Shown: piece after piece, positions 32,450-41,710 of the stretch | Numbering within the stretch: position 1 is the first letter of the stretch | Layout: each line of letters opens with the position of its first letter | From: Cardiocondyla obscurior | Lineage: Eukaryota; Arthropoda; Insecta; Hymenoptera; Formicidae | Assembly (NCBI RefSeq): GCF_019399895.1 | Contig: NW_027228801.1 | Span: forward strand, 160,331 to 224,330 | Direction: 5' to 3' | DNA: 64,000 bases | Program-made: the position numbers and the translations under genes | The notes under the pieces: model-generated | Seen by the model: the letters and a program-made list of their open reading frames with translations, nothing else | Databases searched by the model: none | What the model was told of the DNA's origin: nothing

Positions 32450-33170
32450 CTCCAGGTCTTGGGCGCTCCCAAGACTTCCTCGACCGGGCTCACCCGGCCT
32501 CCGAAACCGACTTCGCTCTTGACGACTCGGGCGCTCCCGAGCCTTCCTTCGACCGGGCGCTCCCGGCCATCCTCGACACCGACATCTCCGAGACTCGGGC
32601 GCTCCCGAGCCTTCCTTCGACCGGGCGCTCCCGGCCATCCTCGACACCGACATCTCCGAGACTCGGGCGCTCCCGAGCCTTCCTACGACCGGGCGCTCCC
32701 GGCCATCCTCGACACCGACATCTCCGAGACTCGGGCGCTCCCGAGCCTTCCTTCGACCGGGCGCTCCCGGCCGTCCTCGACACCGACATCTCCGAGACTC
32801 GGGCGCTCCCGAGCCTTCCTCCGACCGGGCGCTCCCGGCCGTCCTCGTCACAAGACATCTCCGACACTCGGGCGCTCCCGAGCCTTCCTTTGACCGGGCG
32901 CTCCCGGCCATCCTCGACACCGACCTCTCCGAGACTCGGGCGCTCCCGAGCCTTCCTTCGACCGGGCGCTCCCGGCCGTCCTCGACACCGACATCTCCGA
33001 GACTCGGGCGCTCCCGAGCCTTCCTCCGACCGGGCGCTCCCGGCCGTCCTCGTCACAAGACATCTCCGAGACTCGGGCGCTCCCGAGCCTTCCTTTGACC
33101 GGGCGCTCCCGGCCATCCTCGACACCGACCTCTCCGAGACTCGGGCGCTCCCGACTCTCTCTCGCATCTT
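32450..33170 (+). repeat. 68-bp hairpin minisatellite in LTR C
   Basis: About nine to ten copies, each with two hairpins of the form stem-CGCT-stem: CTCGGGCGCTCCCGAG and CCGGGCGCTCCCGG. The first unit carries GTCTTGGGCGCTCCCAAGAC instead. Long open frames on both strands are by-products of a repeat length that rarely gives stops. Confidence 0.92.
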
Positions 33171-33214
33171 CGCGCCAATACGGCCCCGGCGTTCCGACGC
33201 ACGATTGAATTAAG

Positions 33215-33555
33215 TCGCGGCGCCGCCGACTCGCGAACGCGAAACCTGTGCGTCCGACACGGCCCTCACGGCCTGGTTTGTAATCCGCGCCGCCGACTCG
33301 CGAACGCGAAACCTGTGCGTCCGACACGGCCCTCACGGCCTGGTTTGTAATCCGCGCCGCCGACTCGCGAACGCGAAACCTGTGCGTCCGACACAGCCCC
33401 CACGGCCTGGTTTGTAATCCGCGCCGCCGACTCGCGAACGCGAAATCTGTGCGTCCGACACGGCCCTCACGGCCTGGTTTGTAATCCGCGCCGCCGACTC
33501 GCGAACGCGAAGCCCGTGCGTCCGACACGGCCCGAGCGGCCCGTCCTGTAATCCG
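33215..33555 (+). repeat. 67-bp minisatellite in LTR C
   Basis: About five copies of a unit with CGCCGACTCGCGAACGCGAA, GTGCGTCCGACACGGCC and GGCCTGGTTTGTAATC. It directly follows the hairpin array but has a different sequence. Confidence 0.92.
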
Positions 33556-34723
33556 CGGAAACCGGAATAACCGACGCGGCCTGTTACCTAGGATAAGACC
33601 GGAAGCGACCCGCACTAACGATCTCTGGGAATCCAGCTCACGGCAGATAGCCGTTTTTCTTGACAATTTATTCTTAAGTTTATTTCTGTATATATCTTCC
33701 TTTTCGTAGTTTAAGTGTATTATTTCAACTAAATATTCTTTCGTTCTTTCGTTAATAAGTTCTTTATTTCTCGATTAACCCAAGTCTCGGTTTTCTTTAC
33801 ACTCGTACCCTGGCTTCCGACGAGCTCTCCGAACCGGAAATTACCGTGTTACAGACTCTTCGCGAAAAATATTGCTGCTTTTATACCTGAGATTATTCTC
33901 GAAAATACTAGATCTTGCGAGAACAAGAAATACGTCATCGCAGAACGTTCTGGATCGTTCTCGAGGCGCAAATAATTGTTGTTAGAATTTGAATTGTTAT
34001 TACAAGAAAAGACTCGACCTGACTACATCAAGCGTTATAAACATTGTCGGAGCGTGCCTTGCACGGCGGCCAGCTGTTTGCCACGCGTTTGCTAAGTGAT
34101 CGAACGGTAATCAAATTACAGAGTTAGACGCTGCGTTTTAATTTTACTTTCCCGAAACATGCATTGAGACTAGATTTACGAATGTAATGAAAACATAACA
34201 GAATTTATTATAATATAAGAACACTGACGCGCGTATAGTAGAACGTCGTTGATACAATTAAAATAATACACGGAGAGATAAGACGTGTGCGCAGTAACAA
34301 GGCTGTTGGTTGGTAGCGATAATTCACGCAAGTGTAACTTGATTGACAAGATTTTGTGTCGCGTATCGGGGAGCGCGGCGATCGGCGGGATTACGGCGAT
34401 ACGCGAATCGGCAGATAATTTTTCCGGGAGAACTGCTGGTACGCGGGACGCGGGCGCCAAACGGCGGGTGTGGTGATCGATATGTGAGGCGTGCGCTAAT
34501 TCGGTCGCGTGTACAAAATCGGTCCGCAATTTAGTAGGCGCAGCCCGCCGCCGGTATGCGACGACGCAGATGACAATAAATATAATGCGGCGTGGATGAT
34601 ATATCGCGGTAGTCGCGGCGGATATGAATGAAGATGCACCGGCCAGGCGTCGCTTAACCGAGAGTATTCGGCCGAGACGGAGAACACTCCACCCCGAGAA
34701 TCACGACGGTGCGAAAAGAATTA

Positions 34724-35585
34724 TATAACGATAGCGACTCTTGGTGTCGCGTAGGTCTTGCCGGATTGAGGCTCGCCGGAGCCAGGGTTCGATAGAGCAC
34801 GAAAGGTTGGGCTTTTGTTGTGGCCTAGGCCGACGGGAGCGCCTGTCGAAGAGACCGAGGTTGTTCGGGCTGGCCCGAGGGGCAGCGGTCGGGAGCGCCC
34901 GACCGCGGCAGTGCCGGCGACTGGCTGTCGCGCGGCGGATCCGGTGCCGAACGGGAGCGCCCGTCCGGAGGATCGTGTTTGGCACGAAGTGCTCTGGAAT
35001 CGGCGGCAGTCGGGAGCGCCCGACCGCGGCGGTGTCGTCGGCGGCGTGTTGCACGACTGATCCTATAGCCTGGACGGGAGTACCCGTCCAGGGAATCTCG
35101 GTGGCCCGGACTAGCCGGGGGCGCTGGCGGTATCCGGTCGCCTCGGTGGTGGAGCATCGGGAGCGCCCGAGGTCTCCAGGAACCTGAGTTATATTCTGTC
35201 TTAGGAGCGCCCAAGACAGCGAAAGACTCTCACCGAAAGCGCCCGGGGACGACTCGGGAGCGCCCAAGTCGGAGAGTACAAGAGAGAGCTTCGGGAGCGC
35301 CCGAAGCCTCTAGGAGCTGGAGGATGTGTGTGGTACCAGGAGCAGGACCAGACAAAGTACTTGTTTTGCCGCGAGCTCGGCTTATATAGCCGCCGAAGTA
35401 AGAGTGGGGGAAGCTCCCACTCTTACCTCGGCGGCGCGCGCCATTGTCGGACCGGTGGTCGCCCGACGAACCTCCTTGGCGCGTCCGGTGCTGCCTGGGT
35501 GTTTGCCCAGGCTTCGTTGGTGACGGCGTCGGCTGTCTCGGGCTGGTGTTCGCCCTTTAGTGGTGAGGCCTAAGCCCTCGCCACA
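34724..35585 (-). mobile_element. Solo LTR C, shorter copy, minus orientation
   Basis: 862 bp flanked by ATTA (34720-34723 and 35586-35589). On the minus strand it begins with a hairpin TGTGGCGAGG..CCTCACCA, has CTATATAAGCC as promoter box near 35380, and carries single hairpins with the CGCT loop, e.g. GACGGGCGCTCCCGTC-like forms. The terminal CA has decayed to TA in the plus-strand view at 34724. Confidence 0.9.
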
Positions 35586-36338
35586 ATTATATCCCGGTTT
35601 ACTTTCTTATTGCCAACGCAGGATCAAGAGTCCTCGAAGAAGGCGGAGTGCGCTTTACCCCACGAGCTGATTGTACGAAAAGTGTAAGACGGATTGGTCG
35701 AATCGAGCGTCAGGAGTTCCTGACCGAGGCGAAGTGCGCTTTACCCCGTGGATAGTGCTCGTCGAGAAAACAGAAGGTTTCGGTGTTCGCTTTGCAGCGA
35801 ATGGAACAAGAACGGTCCCGCTGAGCTCCGACATTGCTTTTTTATGTCTCAAAGGGATGATGCCGGGATTCTGGGGCTCAACGGGGTTTGTGACGATTCC
35901 GACTCGTGGCGCTGGAACTCCGGTTGCGGCGCGGTCGGAAAAGATGGGCCTCAACGTTGTCGGCGCGTTCGGCGGCGTTCGGAACGACTCGGCTAAGTCC
36001 GCGCTCGAGCTTAGCTGCAGAACGACAGCAAGTGTGCTGCCATTGAAATTCACGTTGTTGGTTGCGCTTAAAAATGTTTGGGGCGCACCGCGCCTCGAGT
36101 CCCCGTCAAACGGTGTTATGTCCGGCGTCTTGCTGATGTTGTGGCAGGAACGGTGCATCGCCGGGTGCACCGTTACAATACGCAGCATTTCAACGTCCAT
36201 AGCAATGTCCATGTCGACGTCTATGACGATGTCCATGTCGACGTCCATCGCGACTTAAAATGTAAGGTGCTACTGACGGCTACGAGTTCGAAGACAAAAA
36301 TGCTAGAAAAAAATATGTAGGGGTGGTATAGAGTCATA

Positions 36339-36705
36339 ACGCATCCGAGAACGTAATGTATGTATTTTTTATCTAATGCGCAGGTAATGTAACCGTTCGA
36401 AGAAGATCTGTTACATACATTTCTATGCGATGACAAAAGCGTGATACGCGCAAGTAAATTTTTTCCAGTTTAAGTATATTTGAGACAAAAAGCAGTAATA
36501 GTGATATGCGTAAAAAAGAGATACAATATGAAAGAAATTCTATTAACATCGCCGATAATGTAATATAACGAAAGATCTCTATTAGAGAACGTAATATAAG
36601 TATTTAGTATCTATTGCGCAGATAATGCAATCGTTCGAAGAAGATCTGTTACACACCTTCGTGCAACGAGCATCCCGAGAACGCAACGTAAGATTTTTTG
36701 TTCAT
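36339..36705 (+). repeat. Direct repeat of about 90 bp
   Basis: 36339-36432 and 36580-36671 share GAGAACGTAAT, ATGCGCAG-like and GTTCGAAGAAGATCTGTTAC blocks at a period of about 240 bp; a third start (CCGAGAACGCAACGTA) follows at 36673. Confidence 0.75.
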
Positions 36706-38484
36706 CACGTACCGATAGCAACTATATAGAAACCGTGGTTTCTCGGAAGATAGGTGTTCAGAATTCCCTGATAAATTTAAGCGTTAGATTAGAAAATTTC
36801 TACGGCTTTCCATTGCCTTGATCAGCAGTGGATCTTTGTCACTTCAAGCACATGTGACGCAATATGTTTGCTATAATTTTGACCCGTAATTGCCTAATCG
36901 TGCTTGGCAACGAGAACGTTCCTGCGGGAAGAACCGACTTCTTGAAGAATCTGCGCCTTTGTCTAATAAGTCGAAAAAACTTACTGTAACGCACTGATTA
37001 TGCAACCGGCCTGGTCAGTTTTTACAGTGCTCGCTTAAGCATCGTATCGTCGATTCTTTTTGCTAAACCCGCAGTGATCAGCCTAGCAGGCATATAATAA
37101 CTTCGCGATACGTCTCGCCTCGCTAGTTTAACTGTTTGCATCCCGAATCAAGCATTGATGAAAAACTTACAAGTAACACTAAGGAAGTGTCATACGGCGA
37201 TTTTTCTGAAACTTGGTGTACAAGTAGTTCATGGAAAACTATTAGATACGTATTTTTTTTATATCGGCCCAAAAGCCGTTTGAAGGGTAGAAATGACCCT
37301 TATTGATTTTGAGGATTGATTTGACTATTTTATAAATTATTTTGCAGCTTGTCACTCTAATTATTCTTGAAGGACACAGTTTATCATCTTTTTTTTTCTT
37401 AAAACCTTGAAGATGATGGGCCAAGTGTGCAGTGAAAATTTTTGTTTAGTAGTTTTTAAGTAATCGCAAAAAAAAATGTAATTTTCCATTTATTATGTGA
37501 CTTAACATTTATTTTCTAACAAATAAGTAAATACCTGAGCGGGCCGCTAGGTAGCAATTAGGTTATTAGATTTCGCGCTAATAACTTCAAAACACTGGAA
37601 AGTTAAACGCAAGGCTAAAGATAAATTTGTCACCGTCATATAATAGTTTGCCAACCGGCATAGAGGACATTTATAATTCTTTTTGATTGTTACGTCTGGA
37701 GCCGTTTTCCTTAAGCACTTGCTTTCTAGGCGAATACTATTTTAATAAAACTTTGACAAAACTGAGGTCCACGAGCATAGAGATAACACACTACAGCAAA
37801 CGGAGACGTCACCAATCGAAATTATTAAAAAAAATCTAGAGGAAAGAAATATTTATGGACCTTAGAAGCAAAGGATTAAGTGGATTTACCTGAATTTAAG
37901 GCAAGTAAATGGTGGATTTGGAAATTTAAGAATGTACATAGAATTATTTTCCGTAAGATAACAACATTCAGGACGTGAGTTACGCTTGAAAGTATAGAAA
38001 ATCTACGAGATATCGCAGAATCGTTTGTTTCAAACGTAAACATTCTCATTAATATTTTAAGAGTCAAGAATCAGAAACATCCGCATCAAGTTAATCGGAA
38101 AGTTTGACAAGGTTATCGACACAACCTGACTCCGTTTTATTTTTATTGTTATTTTTCGTCATTCGACAGATCGCGCAAAGTTCACATTTACTTTCAATGT
38201 CATAATCAGTCACTCGAATTGAAGCACAAGCAAAAAAGTTTTATATTAAAGATAAATTATTGCACACAAAGTTTCACAATGTTGAATATTTGAAGATTCT
38301 CTAACTTTTTTTTATGGAAATCTTATTATTATTATTGAGCGTATTACCCTGATTAAATTTTTGTTTTTATAATGAGAAGCTTTATGCATATATGGTAACA
38401 AATAAATTAAAAAATTTTTAGCTGCATTTTAAAAATAATTCTTACTGAAATAAAGTATTTTCATATGTAGAGGTTTTTCACTTT

Positions 38485-38745
38485 CCTCCATACAACTCGG
38501 AAACTATTGAAAATATCAAAAAAAGTTTTATACAAAAGTTTTATGGTAGAAACACCTCCGTTTAACTGCAATAATAGAATTAAAAAAAAAATTTTTTTTG
38601 TAATTTTATAAACAATTTTGTTAAAAAAATTTTTTTATCTAATTCTGTTACTGCAGTAAAATATAGTTGTTTTTACTGTAAAACTTTTGTATAAAATTTT
38701 TTTTGATATCTTAAATAATTTTCGAGTTATATCGAAAAAAGCAAA
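38485..38745. repeat. Imperfect palindrome (MITE-like)
   Basis: The left arm AACTCGGAAACTATTGAAAA continues through ATCAAAAAAAGTTTTATAC and is mirrored near 38690-38740. It is a foldback of about 260 bp with an AT-only centre, consistent with a decayed MITE. Confidence 0.65.
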
Positions 38746-38880
38746 TAACCCTTTTATTTGTAAGGGGTGGTTTCACCCCTTTAAAGTGAAATTTAGCACA
38801 AACAAAAAATCGTTTTGTGTTACTGTATAAAAAATAAGTTCTAAATGTATAAAAATGAGTATTACAAAATGAGATTTTAC

Positions 38881-40068
38881 AATTAACGCCGCGGGGATGT
38901 TACGCGGTTGTGGCCGGTTTATTTAACGCGAAAAGGCGGGTGTTAGTCCTTCAAATATACGAGTTACGCGGAGACACGCGTTGAGCACGTGGCCGGTAGA
39001 TGAGATTTGCACAGAATTTAACAAGAAGTTTCACGCTTGAGTTAGTCTTTAAATTGATATCTGTCTGTTTAAATGTTCTTGAGAACTCGCACTGAGTTTA
39101 AACAATGAGTCACAATTATACTAATCGTGAGTTCACACGCTGCGAGATGTGATGAGCTACTGAGCACAAGGTTCAACACGCCTCGTGCTGCAGAGTGATG
39201 TCTTCCAGAAGATTCTTGGCGTGTTGCACACGGCGAAGATGATGTTGCACCGGGGCCGGTGCACGGGGTCCGTCCTTCGGGATCCGCGAGAGAGAGGGCG
39301 AAATAATAAGTTATCGAAAATAAAGATTAGGATTTTTATTTGATTACACTGTTGCACTTTTCTATCTCCCTAAGTTTTCCTTCTGTCGGTTCGGCACACG
39401 TCCTCGCGTTGTCACGCGTCCTCGTCTCCGCGAGGTCTCTTCTTACTTGGCACGCGACCGAACTTTCGTTATCACCGCTCTCAGTTTACGGTACGGACTT
39501 TGATGCGACTCCCGTCCGTGACGGTCCGCGGTTATTTAATAGTGACGCAGGGCCTTGGCCTCCTCGGGTTGCAATGCCGAACTTCGGTAGTTCGGCGAAT
39601 GCAACCTCAGCGATTTCGGCAATAAGTTCTCGCACGTGTTTCTTTTATTATTTAATTTCTTAAGGAGGTTTGCTGATCTTGCATCCTCCGAGGTTATTTA
39701 ATTACGAGATACTTATTCCGAACTGCCCTGCGTCATGTTTCGTGTTGTAACGGGGTTTGGGTTACAACAATGATCTGGATGAGTTGTACTGGAGACAAGG
39801 CGATGAGTTGAACGATGAGTAGCACGATAAGTAAGAATTGTGAGAGAAGCACACTGCACGTTGTTGCACACGAGGTGATGATTGGCACGGCTAGATGAAC
39901 ACTGATAAGCCTCGAGCCGGCAACGCCTTTGAGAATCGGAGGCGATTATTCTGGCTGTATAACTATGATATAAATTTACATTTCAGAAATAACATCCTCA
40001 AAATACAGTTTTTAATTCATAACCAGTTTTTCTCCTCCAGATATAAGAATATATTTTGATACGTTTGG
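38881..40068. other. GC-richer block hosting a solo LTR
   Basis: Outside the solo LTR at 39243-39769 this stretch is full of short GATGAG and GAGCAC-like motifs and has no gene. It may be an older LTR (a TGTTACGCGG start is seen at 38898), but I could not find a matching end or TSD. Confidence 0.4.
39243..39769 (-). mobile_element. Solo LTR, 527 bp, related to E1/E2
   Basis: TGTTGCACCGGGG ... GGGTTACAACA flanked by ATGA (39239-39242 and 39770-39773). It shares the GGTGCACGGGGTCCGTCC edge with the E1 and E2 families but has a different body. Confidence 0.92.
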
Positions 40069-40275
40069 TGTAAGTGTGGATATATTGCAGAAAAACCCGA
40101 CAAATGCGAAGACCCTGCAGATTTCTGTTTGAAAAATTGCAATGGCATATGTGAACTCTGCAATGATATTGCAATAATTAAATGTGGTTGGTGTATGACA
40201 TCAATGTGCATGCAGCACTTTTTTGCCATAACAAACGTTAACTCTGCATATTATTGCATTAAATTTAAAGTATAA
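40069..40275 (+). pseudogene. Cysteine-rich C-terminal fragment, family unknown
   Basis: An open frame of 68 codons with ten Cys (CKCGYIAEKPDKCEDP; CELCNDIAIIKCGWCMTSMC) and a terminal stop, but no start codon. A pyrimidine-rich CTCCTCCAG upstream near 40040 could be a splice acceptor. The pattern is that of a small zinc-binding tail, such as those at the ends of some transposases; which one I cannot say. Confidence 0.4.
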
Positions 40276-40278
40276 GTC

Positions 40279-40465
40279 GAAACGTACCCCAACTCATAAG
40301 AGGCAAGAAGACTCATGTTCAAAAAGCACCCTGATTTGTGAGAGACAAGGAAACTCACGTTTAAAAAGCACCCCGATTTGTGAGAGGCAAGGGGACTCAC
40401 GTTTCAAAAGCACCTCGATTTGTGAGAGGCAAAGAGACTCACGTTTAAAAAGTACCATGATTTGT
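40279..40465 (+). repeat. 42-bp tandem repeat
   Basis: About 4.5 copies of a unit with AGCACCCCGATTTGTGAGAG and GCAAGGGGACTCACGTTTAA; TGTGAG and CTCACG pair to give a hairpin in each unit. It follows directly the stop of the cysteine-rich fragment. Confidence 0.9.
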
Positions 40466-41019
40466 TATATTTGCACGGACTTCTCGCCAAATGAAGTAAA
40501 TTAAAATAAAATAAAATTATGTTACATATACGTTTTTAATGGAATTAATGACAAAATACATTATTTAACACCTCAAAAACAATACAATCGATAACAAACG
40601 TAATAAGTTTACAATTAATAAGCAAATTTTTATCATAAATATCGCGTAACAATTTAAACGCGTCACATTTATTGGTAATGGCGTCGCGTCGTAAACTAGA
40701 TACAAAATATTTAAATGTTTTACTAACAGGGTCAACAGTTTGTGACAGAGAGAAATAAACATGCTCAACGCATTGATTAATTTTAAATAGAAATAATACA
40801 GTTTGCTGTTTTATATATAAGTGCGCATCTCCTAACGATAATTTTATAATAGTGTCACTAGTATTAATATTTACAATTGTTAAAACTTGTTAGGATCCGA
40901 TCATATAAAGATGCACCACGAGTATGAGATAAGAACAGTTAATAAGTCCTAGAATTATCTTAGCTTAGTCAGTTAGAAAATTAAAATATCTTAGATTTAA
41001 GTAAAAATATTTTTTATTT
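40466..41019. other. AT-rich spacer
   Basis: No recognisable feature. It ends where the DIRS reverse transcriptase similarity begins. Confidence 0.45.
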
Positions 41020-41251
41020 TAATGGGTTTGCATGCTTTTTGGATTAAACATAGCATCTTGGCTACTTACAAAAATTTTTTAACCTATTACGAGCTCCTTG
41101 AGAAAAGAAGGTTTCTTATCGGTAATCTATTTAGACAATTGGTTGTGTTTTGGTCAAAGTAAGAAAGATTGTACAGAAAATGTACATCAAACTAAAAAAC
41201 ATTTAGAATCTTTAGGATTTATTATTAACAAAAAGAAAAGTAATATGTCTT

Positions 41252-41598
41252 TGTAGGCATTATTCTATATTTTAATATCTGACAAAGCGAGATCCGCTCG
41301 CAGCGTTATAAATAGATTATCGCCTCGACCGCGCGTGTTAATATTATTGTCAGACGCCGAAAAATAATAAAGGCTCACGGCCGTTCGCGGGGTCGACGAC
41401 ACGGCCAAAACACGTTGAAAATTCAAACAGGATAATTACTCGACTCTATTGGCGATAAGATAAAAAGTAGGAGCGTCGGGATAAGAGATAAAAAGACCGG
41501 CCCCGTGCGGATCGGGGCTCTCTCTCGTGAAAAATAAAGTGGTGCACATAGAACTCGAACAAACAATTATTTGACCATCCTGACGAATATCTCCTACA
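41252..41598 (+). repeat. 5' LTR of the Mag-type element
   Basis: TGTAGGCATTATTC ... ATATCTCCTACA. It contains TTATAAATAG (about 41310) as a possible TATA box and AATAAA at about 41366 and 41533. Confidence 0.95.
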
Positions 41599-41622
41599 AC
41601 TTCAGAAGTGGGATACGAACTC
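41599..41622 (+). promoter_or_regulatory. Primer-binding site of the Mag-type element
   Basis: ACTTCAGAAGTGGGATACGA starts right after the 5' LTR. TTCAGAAGTGGGAT is complementary to the acceptor arm of a leucine tRNA as I remember it, without the CCA. Confidence 0.6.
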
Positions 41623-41710
41623 AGCACCTCACACAAGTGGACAGTCAGTAGAGAGAGAGAGAAACAATAATAAGTCGTTCGGACCGCGAGTATATTTTTA
41701 TATCGGTGAT

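Larger units (their letters stand above)
32133..33853 (+). mobile_element. Solo LTR C, 1721 bp, packed with minisatellites
   Basis: It starts with the hairpin TGTGGCCTGAGGCCAC and ends CCGTGTTACA, flanked by GACT (32129-32132 and 33854-33857). The R1 copy at 58006 serves as an empty site and confirms the ends. The promoter box is GGGTATATAAGC near 32380. Confidence 0.93.
31949..34159. mobile_element. Solo LTR R1, copy 1, with LTR-C nested inside
   Basis: It starts TGTTTGAAAATG and ends TTCCCGAAACA; flanks TGCAC and TGCAT form an imperfect 5-bp TSD. Removing 32133-33857 leaves a sequence that aligns with the second R1 copy at 58006-58973. Confidence 0.8.
31843..36177 (+). mobile_element. Solo LTR B, copy 1, heavily invaded
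   Basis: The first 106 bases and the stretches 34160-34723 and 35586-36177 align with the complete solo LTR at 47233-48323 (shared CGAGAGTATTCGG-like and GGTGCACCGTTACA segments). It is cut by solo LTR R1 at 31949-34159 and by an LTR-C at 34724-35585. I see no convincing TSD. A short hexamer-type repeat (GACGTCCATGTC) lies just outside at 36190-36255. Confidence 0.7.
36178..38880. other. AT-rich intergenic sequence
   Basis: No coding motif. It contains the direct repeat at 36339-36705 and the palindrome at 38485-38745; the rest I cannot assign. The segment GGGGTGGTTTCACCCC near 38765 is a small perfect hairpin. Confidence 0.5.

Noticed and set aside
32243..33666. Long open frames (up to 272 codons) on both strands
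   Set aside because: They read through the 68- and 67-bp minisatellites of LTR C, change frame with each other on both strands and have no start context or family motif.
35655..36258. About 196-codon frames on both strands with Asp-Val-Asp-Met repeats
   Set aside because: They lie in an LTR B remnant and a hexamer-type repeat; both strands are open, which points to composition.
36178..38880. Possible host gene exons in the AT-rich spacer
   Set aside because: No frame shows motif, codon bias or paired splice sites that would support an exon.
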